From an uncultured Planctomycetaceae bacterium (GTDB lineage: Bacteria > Planctomycetota > Planctomycetia > Planctomycetales > Planctomycetaceae), in contig CALFSX010000260.1 in the NCBI GenBank assembly GCA_937916515.1, positions 1-60,365 of the forward strand: DNA of 60,365 bases. Reading direction: 5' to 3'. The translations under genes and the position numbers were made by a program. This document shows positions 47,649 to 57,290 of this stretch, piece by piece. Each line of letters starts with the position of its first letter. Position 1 is the stretch's first letter. Below the pieces are notes generated by a model. That model searched no databases and had not been told where the DNA came from. It worked only from the letters and a program-made list of their open reading frames with translations.

Positions 47649-48893
47649 ATGGACACTCACCTCAAACCCCGAATCCTGTTTCTTAATCGCTCGTATTGGC
47701 CCGACTCTGAAGCAACCGGCCAACTACTTACGGCGTTGTGTGAAGGCCTTGCCGACGACTTTGACGTACACGTCCTGGCGGGGCAGCCAAACTCAACATC
47801 ACTGGCTGAAAACTGGGAAGACAAGTCGGTCCGCAACGGTGTCACCATTCATCGAGTGGCGCACACAACATTTCCCAAAAGCAATATGGCGTTGAAGGCA
47901 GTGAACTTCGTGTCGTTTGTCCATGCGTGCAGGCGTCGTGTTCTGTCGTTGCCGGTTCCGGACATCGTTGTCTTCGAAACGGATCCATTTCTGCTTCCAT
48001 TTGTGGCTTCCAGGCTGAAGCAAAAAGCTGGCAGCAAAATGATCGGTTATCTACAGGACATCTATCCAGACGTGGCCGTCGCGCTCGGAAAGGTCAGCAA
48101 CAACTGGTTCATCCGACGTATTCGAGCAGGCATGTTTTCAATATATCATCGTTGCAATGCGCTGGTTGTACTAAGCTCAGACATGAAGCGTCTTCTGCTT
48201 GAGGACGGTATAGCTGACCAACAAGTGCACATTATTCCCAATTGGGCGGATGTGGACAGTATCTACCCTGTAGATTCCGACAACAGTTTCACAAAGCAAC
48301 ACAATCTTCAGGGTAAGTTTGTCGCGATGTACTCCGGCAATCTTGGACTGACACAACGGCTTGAAGATTTTGTCACAGCCGCTTCCATTGTCGCTGATGA
48401 CCCTGCCATTCAGTTTATTTTCATTGGCCGAGGAGCGAAAAAAAGCGAACTGCAGCAGATGGTTATGAAGCTTGGCCTTAATAACGTCATGTTTCTGGAC
48501 TACCAACCAATTGAACAGTTGGCGCACAGCCTAAGCGCCGCAGACTTGCATTTGGTGCCACTCAATAAAGATCTAAGCCAATGTTTAATGCCAAGTAAAC
48601 TTTACGGCATCCTTGCCGCAGGTCGACCGTACCTCACAACTGCGCCGGCGGGCTGCGAATTGTTTCAGATTACAGAACAGCGTGAAGTTGGATTCACAGT
48701 TTTTCCGGACCCGGTCAAGATCGCCGAAGGCATTCGACTTGCGAAGTCAAATCCAGACCAACTTCAGACAATGCGATCCAACGCCAGAGCTCTGGCTGTT
48801 GCCGAATGCACAAAACAGCACTCAATTGACGCATTCCGCACTTTGCTAAAAAACACCTGTGCGACATCCCCGGTCAATTCACAAACCGTTTAG
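47649..48893 (+). CDS. glycosyltransferase family 4 (WcaI/GT-B type)
   Basis: A 414-aa cytoplasmic GT-B enzyme, likely adding a sugar to the lipid-linked intermediate. It opens with RILFLNRSYWPDSEATGQLL and has a donor-binding C-terminal half: FVAMYSGNLGLTQRLEDFV, FIFIGRGAKKSELQQM, VMFLDYQPIEQLAHSLSAAD, and the acidic/Pro-Ser-Lys region LMPSKLYGILAAGRPYL. These match the WcaI-like group of glycosyltransferases that use a UDP- or GDP-sugar. Donor and acceptor are not predictable. The gene is separated from the previous one by the structured 265-bp gap. Confidence 0.9.
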   Translation: MDTHLKPRILFLNRSYWPDSEATGQLLTALCEGLADDFDVHVLAGQPNSTSLAENWEDKSVRNGVTIHRVAHTTFPKSNMALKAVNFVSFVHACRRRVLSLPVPDIVVFETDPFLLPFVASRLKQKAGSKMIGYLQDIYPDVAVALGKVSNNWFIRRIRAGMFSIYHRCNALVVLSSDMKRLLLEDGIADQQVHIIPNWADVDSIYPVDSDNSFTKQHNLQGKFVAMYSGNLGLTQRLEDFVTAASIVADDPAIQFIFIGRGAKKSELQQMVMKLGLNNVMFLDYQPIEQLAHSLSAADLHLVPLNKDLSQCLMPSKLYGILAAGRPYLTTAPAGCELFQITEQREVGFTVFPDPVKIAEGIRLAKSNPDQLQTMRSNARALAVAECTKQHSIDAFRTLLKNTCATSPVNSQTV

Positions 48894-48978
48894 TGTTTAG
48901 TTTTAAAATCGCGCTGAGTTGCCTTAGGCATTCAATTCATCCACTAAACGTCATTTATCACCAATAAGCTACAATTAG

Positions 48979-50424
48979 ATGTCAGCGCCTTCATTGCAAT
49001 CAAAGACGATTCGCGCTGCGGCATGGACCGCGTCCGAGCAGGTCGGTCGCCGCATATTTCAGTTCATCACTGGAATCATACTGGCAAGAATTTTGTTGCC
49101 CGAAGAATTCGGCTTGATGGGTGTGCTGACTGTATTCATGATTGTGGCACAGGTTTTTGCCGACGGTGGATTGTCGTCAGGATTGATTCAGAATCAGGAA
49201 TCGACGGACGACGACTGCTGCACAGTTTTCTATCTTAACGTATTTTTGGGAATCGTCGTATGCGGTGTCTTGTGCCTGGTTTCGCCTTATGTTGCAGACG
49301 CCTTTCATGAACCCAAACTGCAAGCGTTAATGTGCGTTCTCGCGTTTTCCATTGTGGTCAACTCGTTAGGCGCAGTGCAGGCATCGTTGTTTGCAAAATC
49401 GATTCATTTCCGCCCAATGACTACGGCAATTCTGATATCCGTCGGCATTTCAAGCATTGTCGGAATCACTCTGGCACTTTGTGGGTATGGGGTCTGGAGT
49501 CTCGCTATTCAAAGGTTGGTTTCTGATACCGTCCGTGTCATTCTTTTCTGGTTGTTCAGCCCGTGGCGGCCTTCACTTAAGTTTCGCCTTAGCTCAATGA
49601 AGTCACAGCTGAAGTTTGGGTTTAGTGTTCTGGCGGCTGCCATCTGCAACACGGTTACTCAGCCTATGTACTATTTCGTAATCGCGCGGTTCTATTCGCC
49701 AGCGATGCTGGGATTTGTCACACAGGGAAACCAACTGCCGGATGCACCTTCAAAAACGCTTTCTGGACTCGTGAATCGAGTTGCCTATCCCGTCTTCTCA
49801 TCAATACAAAATGACCCAACTCGGGTTCAAAGAGGGCTACAGCGGGCACTTAAGCTTTTGTACTCAACTGTAATGCCACTGATGGCAGGACTTGCTGTCA
49901 TGGCGCCTCAATTGGTGTCAGTCTTGTTAACCGACAAATGGCTCCCATGTGTCCCGTACCTTAGGTTAATGTGTGCAATTGGTTTTCTAATGCCAGTCCA
50001 GACGCTCCACCAACATCTGCTTATGGCCGATGGACGCACATCGCTACTTCTGAAAACGCAGGTAACACGAGTAATGCTTCATGCATTATGTATTTTCTTT
50101 ACCTATCAACTGGGCATTGTTCCTTTAATTTGGTGCCAAATCATCGTTGAATTTGCAATCGTTTTGCTTCTTTGCTTCGTCAACGGTGTAAAGCTGCAAT
50201 ATCCATTAGTTGTGCAACTCCGCGACGCAACCCCATCCATCGGCATGGTCATCTTGATGTCGGTCGCAATGCTCGCAGTCGGTCGAATGGCCGGAAAGGA
50301 TATGCTGACGTCACTAGCCGCTCAGTCATTGACGGGGCTGACGGTCTTTACCCTGATGGGGAACCAACTACGGCTAAGTCCGTTCACGGAAGCACAACGA
50401 TTTCTGAAACGGCAACCTGCCTGA
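48979..50424 (+). CDS. Wzx-like polysaccharide flippase
   Basis: A 481-aa inner-membrane protein of the oligosaccharidyl-lipid/polysaccharide flippase superfamily (WzxC-like). About 12-14 membrane segments are visible. It opens KTIRAAAWTASEQVGRRIFQ, followed by IILARILLPEEFGLMGVLTV, which is characteristic of this group; FVTQGNQLPDAPSKTLSGLV and FSSIQNDPTRVQRGLQRALK are also conserved-looking. It would move the finished lipid-linked unit across the membrane for the polymerase. It follows the glycosyltransferase gene after 85 bp. Confidence 0.92.
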   Translation: MSAPSLQSKTIRAAAWTASEQVGRRIFQFITGIILARILLPEEFGLMGVLTVFMIVAQVFADGGLSSGLIQNQESTDDDCCTVFYLNVFLGIVVCGVLCLVSPYVADAFHEPKLQALMCVLAFSIVVNSLGAVQASLFAKSIHFRPMTTAILISVGISSIVGITLALCGYGVWSLAIQRLVSDTVRVILFWLFSPWRPSLKFRLSSMKSQLKFGFSVLAAAICNTVTQPMYYFVIARFYSPAMLGFVTQGNQLPDAPSKTLSGLVNRVAYPVFSSIQNDPTRVQRGLQRALKLLYSTVMPLMAGLAVMAPQLVSVLLTDKWLPCVPYLRLMCAIGFLMPVQTLHQHLLMADGRTSLLLKTQVTRVMLHALCIFFTYQLGIVPLIWCQIIVEFAIVLLLCFVNGVKLQYPLVVQLRDATPSIGMVILMSVAMLAVGRMAGKDMLTSLAAQSLTGLTVFTLMGNQLRLSPFTEAQRFLKRQPA

Positions 50425-50638
50425 TTTCAATACGAATGCAAGCGACTCACGAAGTCACTGGCATATTATTTCTGCCGTTGAATGAAACGAAACATATTCC
50501 GTTTTTGAAGGCGGACTGGGCTTCATCCCTGTTCAAACCAGAACTTCATTTCCGTGCGGGCAAATCGGCAAAACACACCCCACTAAGACGAACCAGATAA
50601 CTCGGACACATTCGACACGATCAGAAAGGCATAAACAG

Positions 50639-51442
50639 ATGAGCGTCAAGGAATACTACAATCAGTATTGGTCAGACACTGGTTTTCACCCAACCGGGCA
50701 CAGCGACAACGCTGTCGTGCGACTGCTTAAGAAACACATTGCTCCAAACACAAAAGTACTGGACATCGGCTGTGGAGACGGACTGGCGGCCGGCTCAGTC
50801 TTGCATAGTCAGGGAATGTACGTGGGAGTCGATGTTTCCGAAAATGCCGTGAATGAGGCCACGGGACACGGGTTCGACGCCAGGGTAATCGAGGACGCTC
50901 AAGCACTTCCATTCGAAGACAATGAATTCGATGCCATCGTTAGTATGGAAGTCATCGAACACCTGATATTCCCACTGGATGCAATTCGAGAAGCAATTCG
51001 AGTGCTGAAACCCGGTGGAACAATGATGTACACAACACCGAACACAGCCTACTGGAGACTACGTCTCGACATGATGGTTCTTGGAAAGTGGAATCCTCTG
51101 GGAGACACATTGGCCGTGGAACAACCCTGGCGTGATCCGCACGTGCGGTTCTTCACAACCTCTGCCTTGCGCAGAATGTTTGAAACAGCCGGACTGGAAA
51201 ACGTTGAAGTAGGCGGATGCAAGGGACATTTCATCCGCAGTCTTCCGGGTGCCCAACGTATGCTCGGTCGATACCTGCCGAAGGAAGCCAGCCGTGTTTA
51301 TCGCGGTCTGGAAAAAGCCTGGCCTTCTGCGCTCGCCAACCGGCTATTCGTTGTCGCAAACAAACCAGTGCCATCCGCTGGTGCAATCAACACAACAAAT
51401 TCCGATGCGAGTACAGTCAACGCGCTACGCGGAGCTGCTTAA
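50639..51442 (+). CDS. class I SAM-dependent methyltransferase
   Basis: A 267-aa cytoplasmic protein. It has the SAM-binding glycine motif KVLDIGCGDGLAAGSVL (about 38-54), the acidic strand-end YVGVDVS, EDAQALPFEDNEFDAIVSME (motifs II/III) and LKPGGTMMYTTPN. It is of the UbiE/Methyltransf_11 type and may methylate a sugar of the repeat unit; this is inferred from the locus. The start ATG follows AAAGGCATAAACAG. It ends LRGAA. Confidence 0.9.
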   Translation: MSVKEYYNQYWSDTGFHPTGHSDNAVVRLLKKHIAPNTKVLDIGCGDGLAAGSVLHSQGMYVGVDVSENAVNEATGHGFDARVIEDAQALPFEDNEFDAIVSMEVIEHLIFPLDAIREAIRVLKPGGTMMYTTPNTAYWRLRLDMMVLGKWNPLGDTLAVEQPWRDPHVRFFTTSALRRMFETAGLENVEVGGCKGHFIRSLPGAQRMLGRYLPKEASRVYRGLEKAWPSALANRLFVVANKPVPSAGAINTTNSDASTVNALRGAA

Positions 51443-51474
51443 TTGCAGCTCGTGCTGTGGGATTGAGCGGTTTT

Positions 51475-51493
51475 CATGGAAAGACGTTCCATG
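51475..51493 (+). promoter_or_regulatory. short perfect hairpin between methyltransferase and next gene
   Basis: CATGGAA (51475-51481) pairs with TTCCATG (51487-51493) with a 5-base loop, 33 bases after the methyltransferase stop. No T-run follows. It may stabilise a 3' end. Confidence 0.3.
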
Positions 51494-51636
51494 GGTAACA
51501 TAAAAATTCAGACGCGTTCGTCGACATAGTCGGCTGACGCTGAAGCAATATCTCTTCCCCAGTCTGCAGCGGTAGAGGTTGTGTATTTATAGCCAATACA
51601 CTTCGTGGTTTAGCTGAAACAGAGCGACATCAAAAC

Positions 51637-52557
51637 ATGGATGTAAGATTTGTCTACCAGGCATTCGACTTGACCGGAAAGTACCAATGGGTCTACGACC
51701 AGACATTGTACTCAATTCTTAGTCTTATGGCGGCACACGGATGGAATGAACTTCCCGGCAACACAGCCGTTTCAGTGTTCTGTGATTCTCCCTCCCGGTT
51801 GGAGCCACTGACTGAAATTCTGGATATCCGACAAATGGATTCCCAACGAATCCTGAAGGGAATGGGACCACAGCGATTCATTCATCGCCTGAAGCTTGAC
51901 CTGATGATCGAATTGGCAAAAGAAACGTCGGTTCCGATGATCTATTTTGATGGCGACGTTTGGTTTAAAAGCTCTTTGTCCAATCATCTGGCCCGGCTCA
52001 TTCCCAATCAAAGCCTGATGCATGTTATGGAGTACCCTTTGGGGCAGACACGAGACGCTATGATTCGGCAGAATCTGACAAGCATCACCAGTTCAGACAC
52101 TGGACAGCTCCCGATCTCCAGCGAAACCATGATGCATAACGCGGGTGTGATTGGACTGCATCCAGCAAACTTTGATCTGTTATCGAAGGCTATTGCATTT
52201 ACTGACCAGGTGACACCACTGGGCTACTCACATACATGGGAACAATTGGCCGTTTCCGCAGCGTTGGGAAATGCCACCCAAGTCTCGCCAGTGGATGACG
52301 TGGTCTATCATTACTGGGACCAGCGAGAATCCTACAACACTGCGATATCACATAGGCTTCGTCAGATAAGACAGTCGCACATGACTGCCGCTGATGCAGT
52401 TGCCTACGTACGAAACAATCCGGTCAGCATCCAACCTTATCAGTCAAGCACGCTGTTAATGCGAGCCTTTCGCAAGATTACCGGCCGCAGTCGAGTCATC
52501 GCCAGGCAAATGCAGGACAGTATCGAACGCCTTGGGGAAAGTCGGCGGGCATCTTGA
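51637..52557 (+). CDS. probable GT-A-fold glycosyltransferase
   Basis: A 306-aa cytoplasmic protein. The segment MIYFDGDVWFKSSLSNHL (about 104-121) is a DxD-type metal/nucleotide-sugar motif (D-G-D) after a beta-strand. MMHNAGVIGLHPANFDLLSK and YSHTWEQLAVSAALG resemble the acceptor half of nucleotide-diphospho-sugar transferases that act on lipid-linked sugars. No signal peptide or membrane helix is present. It is not a familiar GT-2/GT-4 family member. The function is inferred from the motif and the locus. Confidence 0.68.
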   Translation: MDVRFVYQAFDLTGKYQWVYDQTLYSILSLMAAHGWNELPGNTAVSVFCDSPSRLEPLTEILDIRQMDSQRILKGMGPQRFIHRLKLDLMIELAKETSVPMIYFDGDVWFKSSLSNHLARLIPNQSLMHVMEYPLGQTRDAMIRQNLTSITSSDTGQLPISSETMMHNAGVIGLHPANFDLLSKAIAFTDQVTPLGYSHTWEQLAVSAALGNATQVSPVDDVVYHYWDQRESYNTAISHRLRQIRQSHMTAADAVAYVRNNPVSIQPYQSSTLLMRAFRKITGRSRVIARQMQDSIERLGESRRAS

Positions 52558-52609
52558 CTACCTCTACCAATCTGATCTCGAAACATAAATTCGATAGTGT
52601 AATAAAAGA

Positions 52610-53200
52610 GTGCTGAATCAACTCAAAAGTAGAATTCGCGGTTCTGAGAACCTTCGATGGCAGTGTCGCAACATTCGCATGAGCTTTGTTCGATGGTGGC
52701 ATGGCCTGAAGTCTGTCGACAGAACATTCTATCTGGGAGGCCAGTCGGACATTGCCAGTGACTTCAAGGCCGGACCATACAGTTATGTCGGACGAAATTG
52801 CTGCATCTGTCCGCGAGTATCGATTGGCGCATACACATATCTGGCACACGACGTTTCAATTCAAGGCGGCGATCACTTATACGACGTCCCCGGAACACCC
52901 ATATGTTTCACTGGTCGCCCGGAAATGCCTGAAACAGCAATCGCGGAAGACGTATGGATCGGGCACAGAGCAATCATAATGGCTGGCGTGAAGATTGGTC
53001 GCGGAGCAATTGTCGCGGCCGGAGCTGTCGTCACGAAGGATGTCAACGCCTATACGATTGTAGGAGGCGTTCCAGCTAAAGAAATACGAATGCGATTCGA
53101 CTCACCTGAATCGCAAAGACTGCACGACCAAATGCTCCACCAGCCACCACGAAGGGGAGCACTGCCACCTCAACGCGTTCACGGCGTATCTGGCAACTGA
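52610..53200 (+). CDS. hexapeptide-repeat acyltransferase (sugar O-acetyltransferase type)
   Basis: A 196-aa left-handed beta-helix protein. The imperfect hexapeptides include GPYSYVGRNCCICPRVSIGA, followed by IAEDVWIGHRAIIMAGVKIG and RGAIVAAGAVVTKDVNAYTI, ending VGGVPAKEIRMRF, as in WcaF/CatB-type acetyltransferases. The catalytic His is probably in the loop SIQGGDHLYDVPG. It likely acetylates a sugar of the repeat unit with acetyl-CoA. The start is GTG at 52610; an ATG 23 codons in is a weaker choice. Confidence 0.88.
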   Translation: MLNQLKSRIRGSENLRWQCRNIRMSFVRWWHGLKSVDRTFYLGGQSDIASDFKAGPYSYVGRNCCICPRVSIGAYTYLAHDVSIQGGDHLYDVPGTPICFTGRPEMPETAIAEDVWIGHRAIIMAGVKIGRGAIVAAGAVVTKDVNAYTIVGGVPAKEIRMRFDSPESQRLHDQMLHQPPRRGALPPQRVHGVSGN

Positions 53201-53348
53201 CTCAGTGAGCGTTCAAACTCGCGAACCTCAAGCATCGGTTCCGCCGGTCAAAATTATCGCCGGACGCGGCAACCGTTGCACAAGCCCCGCCATCGCCCAA
53301 TTAGTGGGCAAAATTCACAGAACAGACTGAGCGGAGATTCTAACATTC

Positions 53349-54521
53349 ATGACAAATCGAATGTTCACGATTGCAATTCAATACCCCGGATTTGGCCCCC
53401 AGCATCCCCCACGGCTTCAGGCTATTGTTGACGAAAGTCCAACGGACAACGTGCGAGTTGTGGCAATGGAAATGTTCAGCAAAGACAGCGACTACGAGTG
53501 GAACCCCGTGATTGTCGGCAACACAAAGTACGAACGACACACTGTCATGCAGTGTAGTTCTGATGAAGGTCGCAGCTCTCAACGGCAACTTCGCGAAGCG
53601 GTCCGTCAGAGCCTGGATGAGATTCAGCCAGACGTTCTGATTGTCAATGGATGGGGACACCGAGAAAGCCGAGCATCACTTGCATGGGCACGCGCCAACA
53701 AATGTCGCACTGTTCTACTGAGCGATAGCGTGCGTGAGAACATGCAAAGAACGTGGTGGAAAGAAGCCTATAAGAAGTTCCTCGTACGCAATTGCGATTC
53801 TGCATTTGTCGCAGGCAGCCCTCAGGCAAGATACGTCAAACGACTGGGCATTCAGGAAGAAAAGATATTTCATCCCGGGTCGTGCTCCGTCGACAACGAT
53901 TACTGGATGCGCGAAACAAGTTCCTGCCGTCAGAGAAAGGAATTGCTGAGACAACAGTATGGCTTGCCCCGCAATTACTTTCTTTGCGTGGCAAGATTCA
54001 TTGATGTAAAGAATCTTCCTTTTCTCATTAAGGCTTACGCACAGTTCAGAAAGTCCACACCGCAAACAGATTGGGAACTTGTCCTTTGTGGCTCTGGTCC
54101 GGAGGAAAAAAAACTGCGTCAGATCGTTGACTCACTTAAAGTCCCAGGCGTGAACTTCACAGGCTTTCGACAGGCTGATGAACTGCCAGTCTACTATGCT
54201 CTCGCGTCGGTATTTGTCTTACCAAGTTCAATTGTTGAGTGCTGGGGGCTTGTCGTTAACGAAGCTATGGCGTGTGGTTTGCCTGTACTTGTTAGTCACC
54301 GAGTCGGCAGCGCTGAAGACCTGGTTATTGACGGAGTCAATGGTTTTCGATTTGACCCTTTCAACCAGGATCAACTCACTGAGTTGATGACTCGCTTGTC
54401 CAGCGATGAAAAACAACGCCAGAAAATGGGACAGGAATCCAGCAGAATCATTGATTCTCATTCATGCAGCGCTGCTGCCAGAAATCTGTGGAAAGCGGTT
54501 GCAGCTGCCAGAGCTGCGTAA
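53349..54521 (+). CDS. glycosyltransferase family 4
   Basis: A 390-aa cytoplasmic GT-B enzyme. The C-terminal half carries FLCVARFIDVKNLPFLIKAY, WELVLCGSGPEEKKLRQIVD, NFTGFRQADELPVYYALASV and the donor-site signature PSSIVECWGLVVNEAMACGL (ECWGLVVNEA, the usual E-x7-E). It should add one sugar of the repeat unit. It begins 148 bp after the acyltransferase gene. The protein ends AARAA. Confidence 0.91.
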   Translation: MTNRMFTIAIQYPGFGPQHPPRLQAIVDESPTDNVRVVAMEMFSKDSDYEWNPVIVGNTKYERHTVMQCSSDEGRSSQRQLREAVRQSLDEIQPDVLIVNGWGHRESRASLAWARANKCRTVLLSDSVRENMQRTWWKEAYKKFLVRNCDSAFVAGSPQARYVKRLGIQEEKIFHPGSCSVDNDYWMRETSSCRQRKELLRQQYGLPRNYFLCVARFIDVKNLPFLIKAYAQFRKSTPQTDWELVLCGSGPEEKKLRQIVDSLKVPGVNFTGFRQADELPVYYALASVFVLPSSIVECWGLVVNEAMACGLPVLVSHRVGSAEDLVIDGVNGFRFDPFNQDQLTELMTRLSSDEKQRQKMGQESSRIIDSHSCSAAARNLWKAVAAARAA

Positions 54522-54542
54522 GTCAATTTCCGAACAAGGCCC

Positions 54543-55973
54543 TTGAAACCACGACTCAACACGATGCAAACATTGGAATCCCACCGAGTTTCCTGGCAAA
54601 GCCGGAATCGTCGAACAACCTTCCTGGCGCTGGGCTCGATTTCTATTCTTGCGTTCCTAGCCGAAGGCATTTTATCAAAAAGCAACGTGCCCGGCATTCG
54701 CCTTGGCTTCATACAGCATATGAGTGCAACCGTCTGCCTCTTGTTTCTGCTTGGCTACGCGTGGTTGTACTGTCCAATTCATGATTTCAAACGCACTGCA
54801 TCGGCAGGATTATTGCGGGTTAGATACTATGTCGCAGCAATATGTGGATGGACCCTTATTAGTACACTGGCTCAAACAGATGAGTTCCTTCCTGCGAACA
54901 TTGCATTCTGGACCATCTGGTCTGCCAATCTCTTCGCGATCTGGTGGATTGTTCCGGTGCTCGTGGGAAATTTTTCGGTGCAGGACAGGTTACGTCTGAT
55001 TCAACTGGTTGTCTTCTCCGTTGTCACTTTCTGTATACTGCTTCATCCATTAAACGGCTACCAGCAAGGCAGACTTGTTGGAATGTTTGTCAACGCGTCG
55101 CATTCCGGTCGCATGTTGGCACTTGCTGTTGTTACTTGTTTCACTATCTGGCTGACAAGCCCCCGTCAGCAGATGTGGCAGGTCGCGTTCCTGCTGGCGG
55201 CAGCCGTGCTGTTAGTGATGACTCGAACTCGAGCTTCAATCGCGTCCGCAACAGTCGCATGCGCTGCGGTTTTCCTGACCGTTCAGTTTTCCAACAACAG
55301 CTGGAAGCAAAGTTCGACCGGTCGAAAAACGGGCATTGTTCTGTTCATCCTTGTTACTGCGGCATTCGTGGGATGGCTGACGATTGACCTGAGTGAGGCA
55401 ACGACTTTTCTCAGGGTCGATGGCGGCATTACGGGGGTAATCGCGAGCCGCACAATGAATTGGAGTCGAGGCTTTGGTGAATTTGACGAATACGGAATTC
55501 TGGGGGGGGGATTTATGTCACGTTTTGGAGACACATCCAACCCTGTGGTGATTGGCGGAATTTCCGTTCCCAAGTACGACTGGCTGACCGCTGATGACCC
55601 AATGAACATGTGGATGTCCATGGCCAAACAATCCGGAATTCCCGCCATGATCGTCCTGCTGTTTATTGTCATCGCAATATGGCAAATGCGATCTCAAATG
55701 ACAGATTTCCCTTCACGTTGCCTGGTCACAGGTTTTTTGGTTTCCGGATTGGTATTTGGCTCCGTCGATGGCAACTGGCTACTGTCCTTTGGTCATCCCG
55801 TCGATCGATTCTCCATGGTGGTCTTTGCCATCCTTGGTTCAATCCCTCGAAATTCCTTTGCCAGGAATCAACTGAACAGGATCGCCAGGCAAAAACAACT
55901 GACAGCAAAAGACACTTGTAAAGATGTAATTGCACTGTCTTTGCCAGGCAGGCAAACGGCAGTTACAAGGTAA
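54543..55973 (+). CDS. second O-antigen ligase/polymerase-like membrane protein
   Basis: A 476-aa protein with about ten to twelve hydrophobic segments of the Wzy_C/O-antigen ligase family. MLALAVVTCFTIWLTSPRQQ, LLVMTRTRASIASATVACAA (the RTR-x-S motif) and YGILGGGFMSRFGDTSNP with the long periplasmic loop are family-like. I keep the TTG at 54543 with AAGG just before it; an ATG at 54564 would lose seven residues and has no Shine-Dalgarno. Having two such proteins in one locus suggests one polymerises and the other ligates, or that each serves a different polymer. Confidence 0.85.
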   Translation: MKPRLNTMQTLESHRVSWQSRNRRTTFLALGSISILAFLAEGILSKSNVPGIRLGFIQHMSATVCLLFLLGYAWLYCPIHDFKRTASAGLLRVRYYVAAICGWTLISTLAQTDEFLPANIAFWTIWSANLFAIWWIVPVLVGNFSVQDRLRLIQLVVFSVVTFCILLHPLNGYQQGRLVGMFVNASHSGRMLALAVVTCFTIWLTSPRQQMWQVAFLLAAAVLLVMTRTRASIASATVACAAVFLTVQFSNNSWKQSSTGRKTGIVLFILVTAAFVGWLTIDLSEATTFLRVDGGITGVIASRTMNWSRGFGEFDEYGILGGGFMSRFGDTSNPVVIGGISVPKYDWLTADDPMNMWMSMAKQSGIPAMIVLLFIVIAIWQMRSQMTDFPSRCLVTGFLVSGLVFGSVDGNWLLSFGHPVDRFSMVVFAILGSIPRNSFARNQLNRIARQKQLTAKDTCKDVIALSLPGRQTAVTR

Positions 55974-55978
55974 ACAAA

Positions 55979-56995
55979 ATGAAGACGCATTTTATCGTTG
56001 GAATGTCACGTGCTGGAACAACGTGGCTGGCAAAAGTGCTAAACAATCATCCCGATGTAGCAGCATTTGGTGAGACAGCTTTTTGGGGCAGAAAATACGT
56101 CGAGCCTGAACAGGACGGCCGCTATAGCACCGAACAAATGAAGACGATTATCGCTCAACACAGGGAGTGTCCGTACGCCACTGAAAAAACCAACGTTCAA
56201 TCTGATGCGAAATCCGGATGCCTGAAGGACTCCACGTCACACGCATATCCTGAATTGGTTTCGGCGGCTTTCGCGAGCCTGCCAGATCGGCCAACTCCGG
56301 CTGACGTCTTTGAAGCAATCACATCTTCCATCTTAAAAGCAGAAGGCAAGTCGATTGCGGTGGAAAAAACACCACACCACCTCAACTGGATTCACCGCAT
56401 CTCGTCATCAATGCCAGATGCGCGATTCGTTGTGCTTATTCGCAGGCCGTACGAGTTTGTCCTATCGTATAAACATCAGGGAGACAGGAAGCCCGCTGCC
56501 ATCAAAGCGATGTTTCAACGACTGTACCACCCCTTAGCATGTGCCTTTGTATGGCGTGCTTACATGAGAGCTGCCTGGGGAGCTGCAGCAAAATACCCAC
56601 AGCAAACGCATGTGGTCTATTTTGAAGACATGATATGCAATGAACACGAAGTGTTGACGGCCACACAAAATTTCCTGGGACTACATCATGCTGACATCGC
56701 GGGTTCTGTCCCTCCGGACAATACAAGCTTTCCTTCAGGCCTCAGACCTGAGTTGAACGCAGCAGATATCTTCTGGATTAATCTGATTGCGCGACGTGAA
56801 ATCAAGGCAATGGGCATCCCGTTCAAACAATCCAACGGTAACCCGCTTGCCATCTTATGGTCATTCGTATCTCTGCCGTGGTGGAGTATCCGGAACCTGA
56901 TTGCATTTAGCAGGTCATCGAACTCGACATTCAAATATTTGTTGCGATGGATTTCCCCAGATCGTCCAACGATGACGGGAAATGCCGTTAGGTAG
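55979..56995 (+). CDS. sulfotransferase
   Basis: A 338-aa cytoplasmic enzyme using PAPS as sulfate donor. The 5'-phosphosulfate loop is FIVGMSRAGTTWLAKVLNNH near the N-terminus, and the 3'-phosphate motif is ARFVVLIRRPYEFVLSYKHQ in the middle; both match the Sulfotransfer_1/3 families. AFGETAFWGRKY fits the acceptor side. It most likely sulfates a sugar of the exopolysaccharide, as in marine planctomycetes and algae. It starts five bases after the previous stop. Confidence 0.91.
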   Translation: MKTHFIVGMSRAGTTWLAKVLNNHPDVAAFGETAFWGRKYVEPEQDGRYSTEQMKTIIAQHRECPYATEKTNVQSDAKSGCLKDSTSHAYPELVSAAFASLPDRPTPADVFEAITSSILKAEGKSIAVEKTPHHLNWIHRISSSMPDARFVVLIRRPYEFVLSYKHQGDRKPAAIKAMFQRLYHPLACAFVWRAYMRAAWGAAAKYPQQTHVVYFEDMICNEHEVLTATQNFLGLHHADIAGSVPPDNTSFPSGLRPELNAADIFWINLIARREIKAMGIPFKQSNGNPLAILWSFVSLPWWSIRNLIAFSRSSNSTFKYLLRWISPDRPTMTGNAVR

Positions 56996-57290
56996 AAACA
57001 TCAACTGCACTTCCTGAAGACAGTCCGATCGCCGCGTCTTAAAAGCATGATTTCCGGCATGAACGCGGAACAATGCAAATTGCAACGGCACCCATTTTAG
57101 TCTCACAAAGACAGCGAATTCTGCAGGGTGCAATCAGAGATTCGAAACCGACTGGTAATCTGCAGATGCAAGTTTGCAAAGCTTGCCTTGCATCCAGATG
57201 TGTCTCTGCAGGCGTTGCCCACAGACCGCTGTTGCGTCAACAAGCAGCACCAGGATACTGCGACATTACGTCACGCAATTGAAAAACACA